64,000 nucleotides of DNA from Mantis religiosa (lineage: Eukaryota; Arthropoda; Insecta; Mantodea; Mantidae): contig CM060953.1 of NCBI GenBank assembly GCA_030765055.1, forward strand, positions 190,439,147 through 190,503,146. The letters run 5' to 3'. Made by a program: the position numbers and the translations under genes. This document shows positions 34,455 through 45,000 of this stretch, piece by piece. Each line of letters starts with the position of its first letter. Position 1 is the first letter of the stretch. The notes below the pieces were generated by a model. It was given only the letters and a program-made list of their open reading frames with translations. It made no database searches and was not told where the DNA came from.

Positions 34455-37400
34455 ATGTGGAACACTAAAGTGATGGAATCTCTTTTAAATGATATACCGG
34501 AATACAAGTGTAGCAAATGTGGAAAGTGTTTCCTGAGGAACTACCACAAAAAGAGACATGAACTGGCTTGCGGTCAATATTATGAATGTAAGCATTGCAG
34601 AGAGGTTTATGGTACTGAACATCGCAGAGATGCACATCAAGAACGTTGTGGTAGAATTACTGCCAAGAAAATCAAGATTGAGCCTACTAAACATAAACTG
34701 CTGTTAATGGTTCCTGATGAAGATGATGTCATTGAATACGAGACAGTTTTTCAAGATCGGCTGAAATCATATTTCATACAGTGTAGTACACGCCAAGATC
34801 TGTCAACGTATCTCCAAGAATCAAAACAGCGGATAATTCGAGCCATTCAGAAGGAGCTAAGGATTCACAAAAGTATTAAATGTAACATCATGACTGAATG
34901 TCAGTTTGTAAATGCTGTTGGAGATACTACTGATAAAGCCTTCAAAACGTAAAATCAAGCAATATTTTTAGAAAGTGACTTGGACGCCATCTTGGAAAGG
35001 AAATTTAAGAAACTTTGTACTGAAATGGAGGAAAGTCAACTTAAAGGAAGCAACTGGGCTTTATTAGCTGTTGACGGGGTTCGACTTAGAATTAATAGGA
35101 ATAATGCGCTAAGAGGAAGCAGTTACATTCCTCTACCGCCATCTTTAGAAGCGAAACAAGCCTGCATAAATCCACAGAACTATGAAGATGAAAAATGTTT
35201 CATGTACGCCATACTTGCCAAATTCATTCAAAGGAATCCTCATCGTGTTAACAAATATAAGGATCTATAAGAGAGATATGACTTTACCTGCGTCTCGTTT
35301 CCTACGAGCTTGACTGATATCCCTAAATTTGAACGCATAAATAACATCTCTATAAATGTTTTCGGACTGGATGAGAAGAAACAAGTGTTTCCTATGAAGG
35401 TTGTCGATGAAGAACTGCCCGACCATCGTGACCTGCTTCTATTAAATAATGCTGCTGGACGTCATCATTACGTGTATATAAAGAATTTCGAGAGACTTAT
35501 TCATCAACAAAGAACGAAACGCCAGGGAAAGATCTACATCTGTAAACGCTGTTTTACGCACTTTGATGTTCAGTATGGACGAGGAGGAGTGGACAAGTTA
35601 AGTGAGCATAGAAAAATATGTAGCCAACACGGAGTTGCTAAGATTGTTATGCCAACGAAGGAGAAATCTATCGTTAGATTCAAGAATTATGAAAGGATGC
35701 TGAAATTACCTTAAGTCATCTATGCTGACTTTGAAAGCATTCTTACTCCATATCAGGGGTGTTCTTCTAATCCCGAAACGTCTTATACAGTTCCATATCA
35801 GAAGCATATTCCTATGAGTTTCTGTGTTTATGTCAAATCTTCAGCTACAATTGAAGGTTTACAGACTGATCTTCCTACAGCACCCTATGTATATCGTGGT
35901 TATGATGCTGCACCGAAGTTTATGGAATATGTAAGTTCTATCGCAAAGAAGATTAATGGTGTATATAAAACTGGCGCTCCATTGACTCTAACAGATGAGC
36001 AGCAAAAATCATTCGAATCTTCTACAGAATGCTACTTATGTGGTAAAGAATTTACCGGAGATAATTGGAAAGTACGGGATTATGATCATGTAAGCGGAGA
36101 ATATCGGGGGAGTCTACATAATCAGTGCAATCTAATCTGTAAAACGCCTAATTATATTCCCGTCTTCATACATAACCTGAGTGGATATGACTCCCATTTC
36201 ATTGTTAAGGAGTTAGGCTGTACTAGTGATAGAGTAGAAGTTATTCCTAGCTCTGAGGAAAGTTACATATCATTTTCGAAGTATGTTGGAAATATAAAAC
36301 TTCGCTTTGTGGATACCTACCGCTTCCTTAGTACCAGCTTGGATAAACTAGCGAAAAATCTAACAACATATCCTGAAACACTAAAGCACTTTGGAGCAGA
36401 GCAGATCAAACTTATGACACGTAAGGGTGTTTTCCCCTACGATTACGTTACATCGTGGGATGTTTTAAATGAAACAGAACTACCTCCAAGGGAAGCATTC
36501 TACAACAAGCTGAACACAGAAGAAATTAGTGATGGAGAGTATGAACACGCAAAAAGTGTATGGAGACAGTTTAACATTAAAACATTAGGAGAGTATAGCG
36601 ATCTCTATCTAACTTCAGATGTTCTTCTATTAACTGATGTGTTTGAGACATTCAGAGACCAGACCCTAAGAACGCATAAAGTTGATCCTGCCCATTATTT
36701 TACATCTCCTGGACTTACATGGGATGCAATGCTGCTGTATACGGGAATTGAACTAGAATTGCTACAGGATTACGATCAACTACTCATGGTTGAATCAGGT
36801 ATAAGAGGAGGATTATGTCAAGTTTCTCATCGGTATGCACAGGCGAACAACATCTACATGGAAGAGTATGACTCGAGTAAGCCTTCTCAATATATTACGT
36901 ACGAGGACGCAAATAACCAATATGGCTGGGCTATGTGCCACGCCCTTCCTTATGGGGGTTTTGAGTGGGTTTCTCCGGCAGATATTAACCTAGAAATACT
37001 ACGAGAAGATGACCCTCTCGGCTACATTTTAGAAGTGGACCTTGAATATCCTACAGAACTTCATGAGCTGCATAATGATTTACCATTCCTGCCTGAGTGT
37101 ATCAAGCCTAAGGATTCTTCTACAAAGAAGCTAATTCCACACCTGGGATCACGAACTAAGTATGTGGTGCATTACATGACCTTGAAGCAAGCCCTTGATC
37201 ATGGGTTAAAACTGATAAAGATCCATCGTGTGCTACAATTTCGACAGTCGTCCTGGTTAAAGCCTTATGTCGAATTCAATAACCGGCTACGACAAGGATC
37301 TAGCAATGACTTCGAGAAGGATCTGTACAAACTTTTTAACAATGCTATGTTTGGAAAAACTATGGAGAATATAAGAAATCGACTGAATATACGACTTATT

Positions 37401-38126
37401 ACCGATTGGAAGACATTGGAAAAGCTGGTTGCTAAGCCTACGTTTATTGATCGAACTATATATGGACCAAATCTGGCTGCAGTACACATGACTTCGCGAG
37501 AGATAGTGTTCAACAAACCTATATACATTGGGATGTGTGTGTTGGATATCTCCAAGACCTTGATGTATCGATATCATTATGATGTGCTATTACCGTATTA
37601 CGGGCTTGAAAATCTAAAACTCATGTATATGGATACAGACTCTTTCATCCATAGAGTGACTACAAGAGATATATATCAGGATAAGTTACGTTTTCTTGAA
37701 CATCTGGATACAGCTGATTATCCTGTCGACCATATATGTCATTCTACAAACAACAGGAAAGTGTTGGGAAAATTTAAAGATGAAGACTGTGGAAAAATTA
37801 TTCATCGCTTTGTAGGACTGAGACCCAAGATGTATGCACTCGACATGGATGGAGGTGTAGTCAAGAAGATTAAAGGCATAAAGCGTAGCGCAATCAAGCA
37901 ATACATCAACTTCGATAGCTATGTGGATTGTCTTAAAACCCAAAAGATTCTAAGAACTCCTATGAACCTAATCCTATCCCAGAAACATAATGTTTCAACG
38001 GTTGAAGCTAATAAAATAGCCCTATCTCTTCATGACGACAAGAGAATGATTGCTGAGGATGGAGTATCAAAATACGCGTACGGACACTATAGTATTGCAG
38101 AATGTGTGCAAAAGGGGGCAACTTAG
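34455..38126 (+). pseudogene. Family B DNA polymerase, right-arm copy (three premature stops)
   Basis: Same gene as the left-arm copy, starting at the ATG at 34455. It is broken by stops at 34950-34952, 35268-35270 and 35712-35714; at all three places the left copy has a sense codon. It is sense (CAA) where the left copy has its stop. The long open part from 35814 carries the Exo II-context, A, B and C motifs, all intact. I count 14 single-residue differences from the left copy in addition to the stops, so the arms are about 98-99% identical in protein. Several differences put the less usual residue in the left copy (for example W for C and A for D), which suggests both copies drift without selection. 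Confidence 0.9.
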
Positions 38127-38275
38127 ATCAGAAGATAATGGTTATCTCTGTAAGCTAAGCTACAGAATGAATATTTACACAAGTGACATCTATCCTACGA
38201 CTCTCACGACGCCTGAGGAAGAAAGAAGAAATAACAACAATGGAGGAAGGCGTTAACTCTGCCACTAGGATTATA

Positions 38276-38350
38276 TTCTAGTGCTGGTCTCCAGCCCAGA
38301 TAAAAGAGGAGAGGCGTCTACCATTGAACTACAAGCTAAGTATACCCCGA
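38276..38350 (-). other. tRNA-like motif, right arm
   Basis: Inverted copy of the left-arm motif at 27592-27655, lying after the 3' end of PolB. Its box A-like part reads ggcgtctaccattgaacta on the plus strand. Same uncertainty as for the left copy. Confidence 0.42.
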
Positions 38351-38684
38351 TTTACTTTATACTAACACAAGTAAAAGCTTGGGAGGGGGATATCATAAGA
38401 GAATTCACAAAATGTCCCACATAAAACTAATATACAGGTACTTCAGTTTCAGTGGTTAGAGTATCAGACAGTGTTAGGTTTAAAGCTTCATAAAAGAGGG
38501 TAGAGTGGAAAGCAAAGAATACAATGTGAAAAACAAATTCTTCAAAAGCAACAAAAAGATATGTTAGGTAACCACACCTCATCAATTAGCCTATGTAGCC
38601 AAACTACCAACGAGAGCACAGAAGCAACTTAAAGAATTAACCGATGTAATCACAAAATGTAACCATGTAGCCAACAGCACAGTT

Positions 38685-39110
38685 AGGTTAGGCTAGCTTA
38701 TAATGGGATAAAATAGTAAAGCATAAGTGAAGGACTTGGGTTAGGTTAAAGTATTAGGTTAGGTTACCTTATTATGGGATGAAATAGTAAAGCATAAGTG
38801 AAGGACTTGGGTTAGGTTAAAGTATTAGGTTAGGTTATGTTAGGTTAGGTTAGGTTAGCTTAGTTTAGTTTAGGTTAGCTTAGTTTATAATAGGGTGAAA
38901 TAGTAAAGCATAAGAAGAAGACTTGGGTTTTGGTTAGGTTAGTTTATAATAGGGTGAAATAGTAAAGCGTAAGAAGAAGACTTGGGTTTTGGTTAGGTTA
39001 GGTTGGCTTAGGTTAGCTTATAATGGGATGAAATAATAAAGCACAAGAGTAGCAATTGGGTTAGATTAAAGTGTTAGTTTAGGTTAGGTTGGGTTAGCTA
39101 AGTTTAAACT
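38685..39110. repeat. TTAGG-type telomere-like degenerate repeats, right arm
   Basis: Inverted counterpart of 26885-27245, with runs of ttaggttaggtt units and blocks containing ttataatgggatgaaat. There is at least one extra larger block compared with the left arm, so the array has changed length since the arms separated. Confidence 0.75.
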
Positions 39111-39219
39111 GATAGAAGCTCCGATTACAAATGAGGAGTAAACGTTTTGAAATGATTAAAACCATGATGGCTAACTGATGATGATGATGATGAAGAATCA
39201 ACTGATGATGAATTAAACT

Positions 39220-40260
39220 ACCGCAAATCAAATGCAGTCTAAGTCAACTAAGCACATCTTAAAGACAGTAAATGTACCCCGAGAACCTCCTAAATAATTG
39301 CCAAGCTAGTAAATGCATCCCTAAAGACTCTAAATACACTCCCCAAGAAACGTGTAAATTGAATCAAAAGCTACTAAATAAACTCTAAAAACCTCTAAAT
39401 ACACTCTAAGAACGTCCTAAATGCATGCCAAAGTCGCTAAGAACGCATTAAATATCTCTAAATTACACTTCAAAAAGCTCCTCAATTCATTTCGAAGCCA
39501 TTAAATCGCTCCAAAAAGCCTCTAATTACGTCTCAAAAGCCACTAAATACAACAGAAAGACGATAAGTACGGCTCAAAAGCTTATAAATACATCAGAAAG
39601 TCAGTAAGTATGTCCCAATAGCCTCTAAATACATCCCAAGAAGCTCTAAATTACACCATAGAGTCACGAATACACCTCTCAGGACACTAAATATGTCGTA
39701 GAAGTCTCTAGATACACCCCCAGAAGCCTCTGAATACCCGAAAAAGAATCAAAATAATATGCCCTAAAAGCTCCCAAACACAGCAAATGTCTCTAAATAC
39801 AACTCAAAAGCCTCTAAATATAGCAAAGGACGCTAAATGCACTCCCCTAGACGCGATACCTCCCAAAAGCCTCTATGTACATCGCTAGAAGCTCTAAATA
39901 CTTCAAAAAGCCTCTAATGCGCTCCAAAAGCCCCTAAATACATAAAAAGGACCTTAAATACAACCCAATAAAGTCCTAAATACTTTAAATGCCTCTAAAT
40001 ACGCCCCAGCAAGCGCCCTTGAATACACGATAAAAGCTTCTAAATTCTGCAATAAGCTGGTAAATACCTTCCAGAAGCTCCTAAATACACCAGAAACGGG
40101 CTAAATGCACCCCAAGAAGCCCTAATACTTCAAAAAGCTAGTAAATACGTCGCAAAAGCCTTTCAATATGCCCCAGAAGCCCTTAAATAACAAACAAAAC
40201 CACGCTAAATACGCCCCGAAAACCTCTAAATACAGCAAAAATAAACTAAATAGGATAATA
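39220..40260. repeat. Degenerate ATTTAG (complement) minisatellite, right arm end
   Basis: Inverted counterpart of the left terminal array; units read ccaaaagcctctaaatac with many variants. It reaches almost to the outer tip. A frame over this stretch on the minus strand is an artefact of the repeat. Confidence 0.85.
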
Positions 40261-40397
40261 AATTCTTTAAATACATAGATTGCGCACGGCCGCCATCTTG
40301 CCCATAAACTGTGTGCTCGTTCACTCTTATTTAACCTACTAGTACAAAATTGAATCGAGAATATATTGACACATTGCTTCACTCACCTGTTAATTCA

Positions 40398-40462
40398 CAG
40401 GACATGTTTCAAGAGCTCTTGCTCTTATCCTCAGCTGATACTCGACTAGTGCAAGTTGTAGT
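40398..40462 (-). ncRNA. Hammerhead-ribozyme-like motif in the 3' terminal repeat
   Basis: On the element's sense strand the core ctgagga (40428-40434) fits CUGANGA. It is followed after one base by a 6-bp hairpin with an AAGA loop (40411-40426), then gaaa (40407-40410), then acatgtc ending at 40401. A cut after that C would follow the GUC rule. The flanks can form stem I (cag with ctg, then actt-like pairs further out). There is one unpaired U where stem II should begin. Hammerheads are known in Penelope-like elements; activity here is untested. The stop codon of the RT ORF overlaps the gaaa. Confidence 0.55.
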
Positions 40463-41815
40463 GGTTTCTTCTTTCTCCGTATTGTCAATAGATGGCGTGA
40501 TGTACTTGTCAAAGATGTCCGGTGGTGGAGTTTCAAAATTCATGACTCTATGCCGATTTTTGTTAATAAAGATGTTTTCCCATACGGAAAGGTCTATGGG
40601 GTGATTAACGTATTTTATTAGAGATGTTTCCAAATTGATGTCATGTCTAGTATTCAAAAAATGAAAAGCCACTGCTGATTTTTCTGTTTCACCATTTTTA
40701 ATGTTTCTCATATGTTCTTTAGTTCTGATGTTAATATTTCTTTTTGTTTTTCCTATATAAATTTTAGGGCAAGTTTCACATTTGATCTCATAGATTCCTG
40801 GTTTTTCTTTGGTAGTGATTGAATTTTTGGGAGGGCCTTTTAACAAATTTCTGATATTAAACCTATTTTGAGGTGCAAGAGTTATGTTGTGTTTTGAGAA
40901 GATTTTTTGGAATTTGTTATAGGCTGATGGGTGGAAGGTGAATTTTTTAAAAAGTTTTTTCTCTTTTTCTCCTGTAGGTTCTAGGGTGGTGGTTTCTTTT
41001 ATTTTCTTAGCTTTGTTGAGTCTGTTAACAGTTTTGTCTACTAAATTTGGATTGAAACCGTTGGATATAGCTACTTTTTTTATGTGTAGGTATTCTTCTT
41101 GATAATCTTCCCTGTTTAGTGGAAAGTTGATCATCCGAAAGATGAAACTGTTGAAAATGGCATGTTGGTGTTGTTTTGGGTTGAAAATGTTGTTCTTAAT
41201 GTAATTATCTGTGTGTGTCGGTTTCCTGTAGATACCAAAAATGAGTTTGTTGTTCATTTTTTTGATCTTGATGTCCATAAAGGGGAGCACACCATCCTCT
41301 TCTGTTTCCAATGTGAATTTTATAGCTGGATTTTGTATATTCAAAAGTTTAAGACCATCTTGTATGAGTTTTTTAGGTACTATTGCAAAAATGTCGTCAA
41401 CATAGCGATACCACACTTTGAAATATTTTGGAAAAGCTTTTGTGATATGTGTTTCAAAAGCACTCATGAATAAATCTGCCAAGAAGGGAGACAATGTGTT
41501 GCCCATAGCTAGGCCCGTTTTTTGTTTATAGATTTGTCCATTAAAGCTGAAAAAATTTTGATTGATACAAATTTCTGTAAGTTGTGAAAGTTCTTCTATT
41601 TCTTCAGGTGTTATTTGTATTGATTCCAGCCATTTTTTGAGAAGTGGAATAAGCTCATTGGTAGGTATACTTGGATATAAAGAAATGACGTCAAAGGAAA
41701 CTAAAGCATCTGTAGAGTTGATCTTTGTGTCCTTCAGGAGATTTAACAATTCAAACGAGTTTTTGATACTTAAATTTTCAAATTTGGGAAGGATCTGAAG
41801 GTTTGAACCAGCCAT
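40409..41815 (-). pseudogene. Penelope-type reverse transcriptase with GIY-YIG endonuclease
   Basis: 468-codon frame. RT motifs are SFDVISLYPSIP (residues 40-51), GLAMGNTLSPFLADLF (101-116) and WYRYVDDIFAIV (135-146), with the catalytic Asp pair present. Later, a GIY-YIG nuclease appears as GIYEIKCETCPKIYIGKT (340-357), with the CX2C seen between GIY and YIG in animal Penelope elements, then an Arg-rich helix and KEHM. It begins at an ATG, but this is only the frame that follows a shift near 41810: the upstream part of the RT is in the next frame. It would copy RNA primed at a nicked target. The end lies inside the terminal repeat. Confidence 0.92.
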
Positions 41816-42060
41816 TTTGATAGTTGGTAAGTGGGTGCATCAATGTTATTAATTATTGGTCTGAGGGTAATTTCAGGTTTATGTATTTTGGGTAAACCAT
41901 ATATGTATGGTGTTTTTGGACTGTCTAATTTGTTGTTCAATTTATCTCTTTTAGTCATGATTTTACTGTTTTTAATTGCTAATTCCACAGATTTGCATGC
42001 TTTCTTTAATGGATTGTTTTCTAGTTTAACAAATTCTTTTCCGTTTAAAAGGTTGTCCAT
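41770..42060 (-). pseudogene. Penelope-like element, RT fingers segment (shifted frame)
   Basis: Contains PYIYGLPKIHKPEITLRPI, the strongly conserved Penelope fingers motif (YGLPKIHK..PLRPI), and APTYQLSKWL. It overlaps the next frame near 41770-41815 and the preceding frame near 42045-42060, so single-base indels separate all three parts. Confidence 0.9.
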
Positions 42061-42674
42061 TTTTTGCGATAGTCTTCTTCGTCTAATATTACTATTTTGT
42101 TACCCTTGTCTGCTTTTGTGTAGATTACCGGTTTTTCATTTAAATTTTTGATTAATTTTTTATATGAATATCTTTTTGAATTTGCATTTTGAATATGATC
42201 TAGAGTTTCTAAGCACTGTGTTCTGATCGTAGATTTTTTGTTATCGGGCAAATTATATATCGCTATTTCAATGTCCGCGATATAGTTTTCAATGTTTTTT
42301 GTGTAATCTACACATGTTTTTAGGCCTTTGTTTAGAAAATCTATTTCTTTCTCCGTGAAGTTGTATGTGGATAGATTCGTTACATTGTTAGGTTTTTGAC
42401 ATGGGAGTAATAAATCTTGCTTAATTTGTGGATTTTGTTCTTGCTTCTTTTGAAGATTCATGAATTTTTGTTTTAAAATGGCTGTTTTCTTACGCATTTT
42501 CAAATTAAGAATTGACAGCATATTATTTTCTAAGTTAGACCACATGGCTGGGTTCCTGCATTTCGAAATTTTTAAGTGTAGTTCGTATATTTTTAATTCT
42601 GTGGAATGTAACGAATTGTAGTGGTGGTTTATTTCCATTTTAATCACACGTTTTTCTGCTGCAAAAATCGTCAT
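42045..42674 (-). pseudogene. Penelope-like element, N-terminal domain
   Basis: 209 codons with the family's N-terminal landmarks: FTEKEIDFLNKGL and, near the end, KADKGNKIVILDEEDY. The first part is rich in Lys and probably coiled. The start falls next to the inverted terminal repeat. The frame ends at a shift near 42050. Confidence 0.85.
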
Positions 42675-42887
42675 AGAGTCATGAATTTTGAAACTCCACC
42701 ACCGGACATCTTTGACAAGTACATCACGCCATCTATTGACAATACGGAGAAAGAAGAAACCACTACAACTTGCACTAGTCGAGTATCAGCTGAGGATAAG
42801 AGCAAGAGCTCTTGAAACATGTCCTGTGAATAAACAGGTGAGTGAAGCAATGTGTCAATATATTCTCGATTCAATTTTGTACTAGTT
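42672..42887 (+). repeat. Inverted copy of the Penelope 3' terminal repeat, with hammerhead-like motif
   Basis: Plus-strand copy of the element's own 3' end, including codons for the last ~60 residues of the RT ORF (PPDIFDKYITPSIDN...). It contains the same hammerhead-like core: ctgagga at 42790-42796, hairpin 42798-42813, gaaa 42814-42817, gtc 42821-42823. It differs from the other copy by single bases (for example gaataaacagg against gaattaacagg). It is at the 5' end of the element but points the opposite way. Confidence 0.85.
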
Positions 42888-43190
42888 TGTGCTTCACTCT
42901 CCCTACGCTTCTTTCAAGTTTATACCTTGGATGTTTACATCTATTGATTAACAATTCTGAGTAGGGAATCCACATGAGTTTCTTAACTCACTATCTTTAA
43001 CAAAATTTACTTCTAGATCCAAGACATGAATCAAGATAAACATTATCGTATTGCAACTCTCTTTCAGTTGCAAGCGAGTACAGGCTTCCTGCAACAGTCA
43101 AATGTTTTAAAATTGATTGCTATGAGATTTCTTTGAAACGCCAAGTGATAAGCTAGACACAGAGTTTAATGTTGTCTCCTCATTCTCTTC
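42888..43190. repeat. Background repeat fragments
   Basis: From about 42960 the sequence matches 13560-13700 (aggcttcctgc and caaatgtttt in both) and then 14890-14960 or 1380-1450. This is a type 1 tail. Compared with paralogous copies, about 200 bp of background seem to be missing around the palindrome and Penelope insertions. Confidence 0.55.
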
Positions 43191-43490
43191 CCAGGAGAGA
43201 GGGCGCTTCATCCGCACAGTTGGTATTATCCAGTGTCCGTTGAGGCCTTCACTCGTAACCATGCGTCAGGGTCCCTTAACCATGTATTACACACCGGGTC
43301 AGTGTGTCCTGGAGCTAGCGAGGGAAGCGATGCTAACCCCTTTGGAGAGACTACCTCTCCCGCCACACGCCCTTTCCAAGTACTACACTCCTGTCCAGAG
43401 GGACTTGGTGCTCGCGTGGGTACAGTCGCAGCTCCCTGGTGCAGGACTGTCCCTAAAGAAGACCCTACACGCTACCCTCATTTAAAGATA
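43190..43490 (+). other. GC-rich exon-like island, unknown
   Basis: A GC-rich stretch in AT-rich surroundings, preceded by ttctcttcccag, which could be an intron acceptor. Two overlapping frames are open. One reads MRQGPLTMYYTPGQCVLELA and later LPPHALSKYYTPVQRDLVLA, ending at 43485. The family is not recognised. It could be an exon fragment, a retrocopy or part of a transposon; the open frames could also be chance. Confidence 0.25.
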
Positions 43491-45000
43491 GAATTGAATG
43501 CCTATCATGGATCTATAGGAACTTGGTTTCCGGAGGTAAAACATTCTGCAATTCTGTCTCTCCGGGATCACAAATACACAGCGATAAAGCTAAAGGAACA
43601 AGAAGAACTCAATATATTAATTTTCATAATGTTTTACGCTTTAGTCAATGCTCACAGCATTTTACCCGCAACATTTATGGTGATAGTTATTTTAAAAACT
43701 GAATATGGAGCTTTGCCTCTGAAAACTGTTCTTACCAACAGGCACTCCTCTACCTACTTCATGTTAAACAAGATAAACATTACGGTAATTTATGCTAATT
43801 TTCTGGTAGGTACAAGGGAATAAGGAAATGCAGGTATTCAACTGTTTACGGGCTAATTGCCATATGTTCTGTACAAAATATTTTCTGTTGTATAATTTTA
43901 TCGGAAGATGTATACAAGTAACAAGGAATAGTTCCTAAATGGTTCTCTTCACAAAAGGACAATCAAACATGAACTCTATGAATTGACGGGATCTACATTT
44001 GAATAACTGAACAATGGTACTGATATGTAAGTGGTATATCTTCCTTCCAAGTCTGTACTTCTCCCACATACAGTAACCAACCATTACGTAAACAAAATTG
44101 TGACTTGAAATATCTCTAACCTTTTGAGCGAAACATCAGGGTGTAACCTTCTGCCATGGCAAAGAAAATGTATAATTTGAAATTTCTGGTAACAGTTCGC
44201 GAATCGGCCATTCTGAAGGAGTTTCGTATAATTTTCTATGACCGATAAATCATAACATATCAAAAGTCTTTTTTCAACACAGTCTATAACGTTTTTATAT
44301 GAATAAAGATTCAGAATCATTCCTTCCCTTTTCCAATTACTTTACAATAATGTAAAGTAATGTAATGTAATTCGTTTAATGTAATTTAGGGGGAATGAAA
44401 TGGAAATTTAAAGGCCGCATATTGCGATGCGCTTTTCAAACATTTAACTATCACTTCAGGCACCTGTATGTCCCTTGTATCTACAATAAAATGTCTGTAA
44501 GCGTTTTTCTTAAACTTGCAGTAGATAGATAAGTCTTAGTGGACATTAGATGTGAGCATAACTTAATCTTATAGTCACATAATATCGAGGAAGTATTCCT
44601 TTAGTTACTTCGGAAGTCACCAGGACCGACTGTGCCCTGCTGTACATAGATGGCTCTAGCTGTAATAGGTTACCGCGAGAGACAAGACTTGTAATAATTT
44701 ATAAAGTTTTACACCAATTTGCATTTATGTTCCCAGAAACGCCTTAGATTTAGCTCAGTTTTAACACATAAGAGTAACCAGCAGCTAAAGAATGTAATGA
44801 GAGAAAATTGAAGGAAATAGTAATTATATGTCAGAAAGGAAGTCCGCTAAAGTAGATATAAAACTGCATTTTTCCCAGTTGCTGTCAATTATTTATTCTT
44901 TAATAAATCTGAAAATAAATTGTATGCTAGTTTTGTTAAAGAACATTAATTTAAATGAGACGTTTCCATGGCAAAGTTTGCTTTAGCCAAAAGTAAATAA
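43490..45000. repeat. Background repeats including type 2 (copy 3)
   Basis: About 43680-43860 repeats 22930-23070. From 43980 a type 2 block follows, with gtatatcttccttcc near 44032 and the catagatggc module near 44645. The frame at 43233-43823 runs through it by chance. No gene. Confidence 0.65.

Larger units (their letters stand above)
25631..40340. mobile_element. Giant palindromic DNA-polymerase-B element (Polinton/adintovirus-related)
   Basis: Left arm 25631-32347 (6.72 kb) and right arm 33576-40340 (6.77 kb) are near-identical reverse complements around a 1.23-kb loop at 32348-33575. Outer ends read agtaggttaaataagagtg and its complement. Each arm contains, from outside in: an ATTTAG-rich minisatellite, a short CAT/ATG repeat, TTAGG-type degenerate repeats, a tRNA-like motif, a full-length PolB gene pointing outward, and a divergent 87-codon frame. 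The left end joins a type 1 background block. The right end joins a Penelope-like element directly. No target duplication is recognisable. No integrase, ATPase, protease or capsid frame is present in either arm or the loop. An autonomous replicon related to Polintons or linear plasmids is an inference. Confidence 0.85.
40341..42887 (-). mobile_element. Penelope-like element with inverted terminal repeats
   Basis: The element reads on the minus strand and codes for an N-terminal domain, reverse transcriptase and GIY-YIG endonuclease, which is the signature of Penelope-like elements. A terminal repeat of about 215 bp is present at 40341-40555 and, inverted, at 42672-42887, including the last ~60 codons of the ORF. 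Its left end abuts the last base of the giant palindrome. The usual arrangement in this class is direct pseudo-LTRs, so the inverted one is noteworthy. The coding region has two frame shifts, so this copy is inactive. Confidence 0.9.

Noticed and set aside
40122..40382. Hydrophobic 86-codon frame at the right tip of the palindrome
   Set aside because: It is a translation of the ATTTAG minisatellite and crosses into the Penelope repeat; there is no counterpart protein in the left arm.
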